38,225 nt of DNA, taken from NCBI GenBank assembly GCA_026397725.1, contig JAPLUI010000502.1:7207-45431 (forward strand). Reading direction: 5' to 3'. The notes below the pieces were generated by a model that saw only the letters and a program-made list of their open reading frames with translations, ran no database searches and was not told the DNA's origin. Each line of letters opens with the position of its first letter. Positions within the stretch are counted from its first letter, which is position 1. Below are positions 34,378 through 38,225 of this stretch, in pieces. The position numbers were made by a program, and so were the translations under genes. Source of the DNA: Verrucomicrobiota bacterium. Its GTDB lineage: Bacteria > Verrucomicrobiota > Verrucomicrobiia > Verrucomicrobiales > Akkermansiaceae.

Positions 34378-34482
34378 TATCAAAATGGTGAATGAGTTAG
34401 ACCGTTGCTCGAAGGATACCCGGAACATGCGCCTCACCTATCCCGACCGCATAAGCCCCTGCCCCGCCCTCCTTGGCACCCT
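34378..34482 (+). pseudogene. Second AAA+ ATPase fragment
   Basis: The plus strand reads MVNELDRCSKDTRNMRLTYP then DR...LLGT, the Walker B to sensor-1 part of the same AAA+ family as the fragment at 3565-3832. By hand count about 56 of 69 aligned bases agree. It starts at the same point (AT-GTGAATGA) as the other copy, is degenerate beyond ~34470, and has no Walker A. Confidence 0.6.
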
Positions 34483-34486
34483 GACC

Positions 34487-34522
34487 ACCATCCCCGCACG
34501 CACCGGGTTCAAATCGATTGCT
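34487..34522 (-). pseudogene. RAYT (Y1) transposase fragment, tiny
   Basis: The minus strand encodes IDLNPVRAGMV, the conserved block of REP-associated tyrosine transposases (Y1_Tnp family). The 24 nt at 34487-34510 are identical to 37515-37538, inside a longer RAYT remnant. It joins directly to the second AAA+ fragment, which points to recombination between element remnants. Confidence 0.5.
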
Positions 34523-34584
34523 CCTGCTCCTCCTGCCCGAGCAAAATATAATTATTTATCTGACACTCTGTGATAACATTTCAG

Positions 34585-34608
34585 TGAGCACGACCTGCGG
34601 CGTGCTCA
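34585..34608 (-). terminator. Possible hairpin terminator overlapping the stop codon
   Basis: On the minus strand TGAGCACG-CCGCAGGT-CGTGCTCA forms an 8-bp perfect stem that includes the TGA stop of the PATR gene. No U-tract follows directly, although an AT-rich stretch begins ~30 nt later. It could be a terminator or an RNA-stabilising 3' hairpin. Confidence 0.4.
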
Positions 34609-37173
34609 GGGCAGCGTCACATGCAGGCGGCCGAAGAACGTGACATTGGCCCCGCGCGGCACATAGGTCCGCACGCGGTCGGTGGCCGTGCCATAGGAAG
34701 CATAGTCATGATCCACCAGCACCACGACGCCGCCCGCGCCGTCAACTGCCGGGGTCCATGGCGACACCAGATCGGTGCCGTATTCACAGGTGGCGGTGAG
34801 GCCGGCAGTGACGGAGAGGTCGGTGCGGCGGTAAGTGAATTCCAGATAGTTGCCGGCCGGCACGCCGGCCGGGTTGGTCACCAGCGCGAGTTGCGGCAAC
34901 AGCGCGACGTCCATGACGGATTGCGGATCGCCACCGAGCACCATTTCCACTGCGTTGGTCACTCCGTCGTTGTCGGAATCGTCATTGGGAAGTGCTCCGG
35001 GGATGCCCTTGTCGCTGGCCCACGAGGCGTAGGTCGGGGCGGGCGGGGGAGTGACGACGCTGAGCGTGCCGGTGCCGGCAAAGGCAGTGTCGTTTTGATT
35101 GGCGAAAGGAGCGCCGGAACTGGAGGAGCCATAAATGCCGTCCGGCATCGGGGTGCCGCCGTCGATGACCAAGCTGCCCACGACGTCGTCACCGCTGAAG
35201 TTCAGATTCAGCTTGGCGCCGGCAGCGGCTACGATGCTGACGGCTGAGGCTTGGTTGTTGGGATTGGCGCTGGTGAGTTCCAGGGTGCCTGCGTTGACGT
35301 TGGTGTTGCCGCTGTAGGTATTGGTGTCGGAGGCCAGCGTGAGCGTGCCGTCCCCCTCCTTGGTGAGGCTGCCGGGGCCGCTGATGACGCTGGCAATCGA
35401 GTTTGTGAAGGTGCCGGTGTCAAACGTGGCCGGGCCGTTGAGGTGGACCGTGCCCGGCCCGGTGACCAGCGGCTTGTCGCCCACTCTGGACACCAGCTTG
35501 CCACTGTTGAAATTCAATTGCGCGCTTGCCTCGGACAGGTTCAACAATGCCACAAGGGGCGCAATGTAAGCCGTGGTGCCAAGGTTGACCGTGCTGGTGC
35601 CGGTGCCGTCGCCCAGATTGAGTTTTGAATTCGTGCCACCCAGTTTCACCGCGATGAACAGGTTCGCCGTGGCGCCGCTGTGGACGTTGAACTGGTTGTT
35701 GTCGGCGGCGACCGAAGCGCCGGCGGTGCTGCAAGCAAGAGTCATCAAGGTGTTGGAAGCGCTGGCATTGAAGGTAAACAGCGAGGAGGCCCCGGTGATG
35801 GTGACCTTGTTGTTGTTAGCACCGTCAGCGGTTCCGATGGTGCATCCGGCACCATTGGCCTGATTTGAAGCGCCGGTGAAGAAACCGCCGTCGGAGACGA
35901 GCAGAAAGTTGTCGGTGCTGTTGGCCGTGAGGCCAATATAAAGTTTCTGGGTGGCGGTCACCCCCGAGTTCAGGTTGGTGACAGTTGCCGAATTGAAGCT
36001 TGAGGCGGCGCTATTGCCGCCGATGTGCAAGATCCTCAACGAGCTGGTTATCTGGGCGCCTTGCTCAACGAGCAGCGAGTTGTGTGAACCGTCACCCCCG
36101 ATATAGAGCCGCTGGCCGCCATGGGAAAGCCTGGTATTGGCGCCGGTGATGGTCATCGTGTTGTAATCGGCGCCGGTGAACTGGCCAACGTAGCTGTTCA
36201 TGGTGCCGCCGTCGTTATTTTGCGTGATGTAGGCGCCGCCGGAGACGGTCAGGCTGTTGTGGGGCGAATACACGCCCACATAGTAATTGCCGCTGTTGGT
36301 GCCGGTTGTATATGACGCACTGCCGGAGGCTCCGGGAGTCGAGATGAGCACGGTGTTGTTGCCGTAGTCGCTGCTGCCGCTGGTCCCTTGGCCGATGATG
36401 AGAGAACCGGTCCTGCCTTTGCCGGTGCCCGTGACTTCCAAGTGGTTGCCCCCCGAGGTTGAAGTGCCGACGTTCATGGGGCCGTAGCCTCTGTTAGACG
36501 ACTGGGTGCCCTGGGAGTTCGTTAGACCTGCGGTGATTTTCAGCGTGCCGCCGCCTTTCACGGTGATCGCGCCGCCACCGGTCTCGCTCCCGGGATTCGA
36601 AGTGTTGTTTCCTTTGAGGATGAGCGTGCCGGGACTGTCCAGGGTCAGGGTCTTGCTGCCGCTCGGGCCCTGCGCATTGAGGTTCCCGCTGAGGGTAAGC
36701 GCATGCGCGGAATGGTTGGTGACGGTGAGGTTGTTATTGAGCTGGAGCGGGACGGAGATGGTGTCGCCGAAGCTGGTGCTGAGCTGGTTGATTTGGGCAT
36801 TGGAACCGCTGTTGTCCAAAATGAGCATCGCGCCGTCCGAGTTGTCCAGCGTCCAGGCATTCGAGCTGGTGGTAGCGTCGCCGATATGGATGATGCCCAG
36901 CGTTTGGTTGGCGTCCACCGTGCTGACGGAATCGCCGGTGATGTCGAGCGTGCTGAGGTCAAGGGTATCGCCGGCGGCGAAGGTTTGCATGAGGTCGTCA
37001 CTCCAGTTGAGAGGGGAGTTGATGACATCGGTGCTCCAGGCGGTGACCGGACTACCGCCGGCATCCCAGAGGTGAGTGGTGGCGGCGGAGGCGGCATGGG
37101 CGGCGAGTAAGGACGCGAGGAGCGCGGCGAGTGAGCCGGGGCGGACGACACGAAGGGATACTGATGGTTTCAT
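34606..37173 (-). CDS. Autotransporter-associated beta-strand (PATR) surface protein (855 aa)
   Basis: Signal peptide: MKPSVSLRVVRPGSLAALLA then SLLAAHAASA, which fixes ATG 37173. The body (~30-620) is a low-complexity Asn/Ser/Thr/Gly-rich right-handed beta-helix with ladder motifs. A classic PATR repeat appears at ~593-625 (ISGPGSLTKEGDGTLTLASD, then TNTYSGNTNVNAGTLEL). Ca-loop-like DDSDNDGVTNAVEMVLGGDP follows at ~724-745. The C-terminal ~100 residues (YLEFTYRRTDLSV...CEYGTDLVSPWTP...FFGRLHVTLP) form the shared tail of exported proteins in this window. No beta-barrel translocator is present, so it is not a complete autotransporter. Likely a secreted or cell-surface adhesin-like fibre. A 17-codon upstream extension is rejected. 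Confidence 0.88.
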   Translation of the reverse strand: MKPSVSLRVVRPGSLAALLASLLAAHAASAATTHLWDAGGSPVTAWSTDVINSPLNWSDDLMQTFAAGDTLDLSTLDITGDSVSTVDANQTLGIIHIGDATTSSNAWTLDNSDGAMLILDNSGSNAQINQLSTSFGDTISVPLQLNNNLTVTNHSAHALTLSGNLNAQGPSGSKTLTLDSPGTLILKGNNTSNPGSETGGGAITVKGGGTLKITAGLTNSQGTQSSNRGYGPMNVGTSTSGGNHLEVTGTGKGRTGSLIIGQGTSGSSDYGNNTVLISTPGASGSASYTTGTNSGNYYVGVYSPHNSLTVSGGAYITQNNDGGTMNSYVGQFTGADYNTMTITGANTRLSHGGQRLYIGGDGSHNSLLVEQGAQITSSLRILHIGGNSAASSFNSATVTNLNSGVTATQKLYIGLTANSTDNFLLVSDGGFFTGASNQANGAGCTIGTADGANNNKVTITGASSLFTFNASASNTLMTLACSTAGASVAADNNQFNVHSGATANLFIAVKLGGTNSKLNLGDGTGTSTVNLGTTAYIAPLVALLNLSEASAQLNFNSGKLVSRVGDKPLVTGPGTVHLNGPATFDTGTFTNSIASVISGPGSLTKEGDGTLTLASDTNTYSGNTNVNAGTLELTSANPNNQASAVSIVAAAGAKLNLNFSGDDVVGSLVIDGGTPMPDGIYGSSSSGAPFANQNDTAFAGTGTLSVVTPPPAPTYASWASDKGIPGALPNDDSDNDGVTNAVEMVLGGDPQSVMDVALLPQLALVTNPAGVPAGNYLEFTYRRTDLSVTAGLTATCEYGTDLVSPWTPAVDGAGGVVVLVDHDYASYGTATDRVRTYVPRGANVTFFGRLHVTLP

Positions 37174-37375
37174 GGCGGTGGCTGGGCGGCTGGGGCAGCT
37201 CTGCTTGCCCCCGAAAATACCCATCCGTCACGCCCTGTCAAGCAACGGTTGGAACAAGTTTCCGGCAAAATGCACCCCTTCAGCCACCTTCAGCCACCTT
37301 AGGCCAGGCAGTTCGTAGGCGCGTGAGCGCGTTTTCCCGCCTTGGAGTTGCTGCGTCAGTTCGCTTCCCGACAGC

Positions 37376-37557
37376 TTAGCGAACGGCACCTGATACGTAG
37401 CCCTGGTGCGCCATGAGCGCCCGCACCAAGCCTGCCCGCGCCTTCTTGCATTGCCCCTCGGTCCGCCGCCCATCGCCTCGCCGGAACTGCTCCGGCGGCA
37501 ATCCGCCGGATCCTCCACCATCCCCGCACGCACCGGGTGGTGAAAGAACGAAGGCAC
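37376..37557 (-). pseudogene. RAYT (Y1) transposase remnant, frameshifted
   Basis: On the minus strand one frame encodes PVRAGMVEDPADCRRSSSGE then AMGGGPRGN, matching the C-terminal region of Y1-type REP-associated tyrosine transposases (NPVRAGLVEDPxDYxWSSY...). The match then continues in another frame as KKARAGLVRALMAHQGY (37402-37448), so a frameshift occurred near 37440-37450. The catalytic HUH half is absent. It lies between the PATR gene and the DUF5703 gene and shares 24 nt with 34487-34510. Confidence 0.7.
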
Positions 37558-37619
37558 GTGAACCCGTATTCAAGCCGAAAATCAAAATCAATCCCTCCCG
37601 ACCCCAACTAACAACTAGC

Positions 37620-37623
37620 AGGA
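37620..37623 (+). promoter_or_regulatory. Shine-Dalgarno AGGA for the DUF5703 gene
   Basis: AGGA lies 3, 6 and 9 nt before three consecutive in-frame ATG codons (37627, 37630, 37633). Spacing favours the second or third; the longest form is annotated. Confidence 0.5.
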
Positions 37624-37626
37624 TTT

Positions 37627-38225
37627 ATGATGATGCATACCATGAAAAAACAATTAGCAGTATTGACCGGGCTGACCGCGATGGGGTTGGCAGTGCCCGC
37701 GCTGGTCCGGGCGGCGGCCGCAACCTCAGATCCGTTAGACGCCTGCAATGTCGTCTGGGATTCGCCGAGCAGGAACTCGTCCGGGTCGATGCCCATCGGC
37801 AACGGCGACATCGGCATGAACGTGTGGGTGGAAGAGAACGGCGACCTGCTAATGCTGATCGGCAAGACCGACGCCTGGGACGAGAACGGCCGGATTGTCA
37901 AGGTGGGCCGCGTGCGGCTTACGCTCACGCCCTCGCCGTTTGTCAAAGGGCAGCCCTTCCGGCAGGAATTGAAGCTGCGCGAAGGCATGATCGAGATCAC
38001 CGGCGGCGCACCCGGCGCGGCCACAGTGGCGAAGGTGTGGGTCGATGCGAACCGCCCGGTCATCCGCGTGGAATGCGCCGGCCAGCAGCCCTTTGACGTC
38101 ACGGCCAAGACGGAAGTGTGGCGGACCGAAAAGCGCCTCTTTGGAGGCATGGAATGGGACAGTTGCTGGCACATGAAAGGAGTGGACGAGGGCAATCGCC
38201 CCAAGGAGATCGAGTGCTACCTCAC
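37627..38225 (+). CDS. DUF5703-type glycoside-hydrolase-like protein (3' partial)
   Basis: The start cluster is ATGATGATGCATACCATG; the product begins MKKQLAVLTGLTAMGLAVPA then LVRAAAA, a signal peptide. The mature N-terminus (VVWDSPSRNSSGSMPIGNGD, then IGMNVWVEENGDLLMLIGKT, DAWDENGRI.KVGRVRLTL) matches the DUF5703 N-terminal domain. That resembles the beta-sandwich of GH95/GH65-like glycoside hydrolases, which carry a PIGNG..G segment. The catalytic (alpha/alpha)6 barrel would lie beyond the window. An exported carbohydrate-active enzyme is likely; substrate unknown. The whole C-terminus is cut by the window end. Confidence 0.82.
   Translation, partial: MMMHTMKKQLAVLTGLTAMGLAVPALVRAAAATSDPLDACNVVWDSPSRNSSGSMPIGNGDIGMNVWVEENGDLLMLIGKTDAWDENGRIVKVGRVRLTLTPSPFVKGQPFRQELKLREGMIEITGGAPGAATVAKVWVDANRPVIRVECAGQQPFDVTAKTEVWRTEKRLFGGMEWDSCWHMKGVDEGNRPKEIECYL

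Noticed and set aside
37266..37290. Tandem 10-bp duplication CAGCCACCTT
   Set aside because: Only two copies; too short to call an element.
37608..38204. Minus-strand frame over the DUF5703 gene
   Set aside because: The plus strand has a signal peptide, an SD and the DUF5703 signature; the antisense frame is a shadow.

Overview
The window looks like chromosomal DNA of a Verrucomicrobiota bacterium (inference from gene content; no rRNA is present). The signs are a PEP-CTERM exosortase substrate, an autotransporter-associated beta-strand (PATR) protein, a BspA-type leucine-rich-repeat protein, several very large Sec-exported proteins that end in a Ca-loop/'FxRLxV' tail, weak Shine-Dalgarno sequences, and short-repeat hairpins between genes.

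Layout. (1) 1-3558 (+): 3' part of a secreted chimera of leucine-rich repeats, a beta-sandwich, a carboxypeptidase-regulatory-like domain and a lipase. (2) 3559-5825: a scrapyard of mobile DNA. It holds the C-terminal half of an AAA+ ATPase cut off by a perfect 27-bp inverted repeat, three overlapping small genes on the minus strand, and a Phd/YefM antitoxin followed by a PIN toxin gene. The toxin gene is split by a 483-bp insertion with 14-bp terminal inverted repeats and a 9-bp target duplication. (3) 5826-14566 (-): a tight four-gene operon encoding a TRAFAC-type GTPase, a GAP1-N2 membrane protein, a second large membrane protein and a GYF_2/DUF4190 membrane protein. I read it as a GTPase-centred predicted conflict (defence-like) system. 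(4) 14585-17360 (-): M42 aminopeptidase, ribosomal protein L9 and a secreted protein with a possible DPBB fold. (5) 17498-22166: a tRNA 3'-end fragment, an exported protein with six ~130-aa repeats, a PEP-CTERM protein and a tRNA-Asp with a flawed acceptor stem. (6) 22245-33517 (-): three giant exported proteins in one operon; both junctions read TAACATGAA. (7) 33518-34605: stacked repeats (a 40-bp perfect heptamer inverted repeat, a 44/40-nt hairpin) and a second copy of the AAA+ fragment touching a RAYT-transposase remnant. (8) 34606-37173 (-): the PATR protein. (9) 37376-38225: a frameshifted RAYT remnant and the start of a DUF5703 protein (+), cut by the window end.

The best candidates for something new are the GTPase/GAP1 membrane operon, the MITE-like insertion whose in-silico removal restores the PIN reading frame, and the three-gene giant-protein cassette. 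All family assignments come from reading translated sequence by eye; no database search was run.
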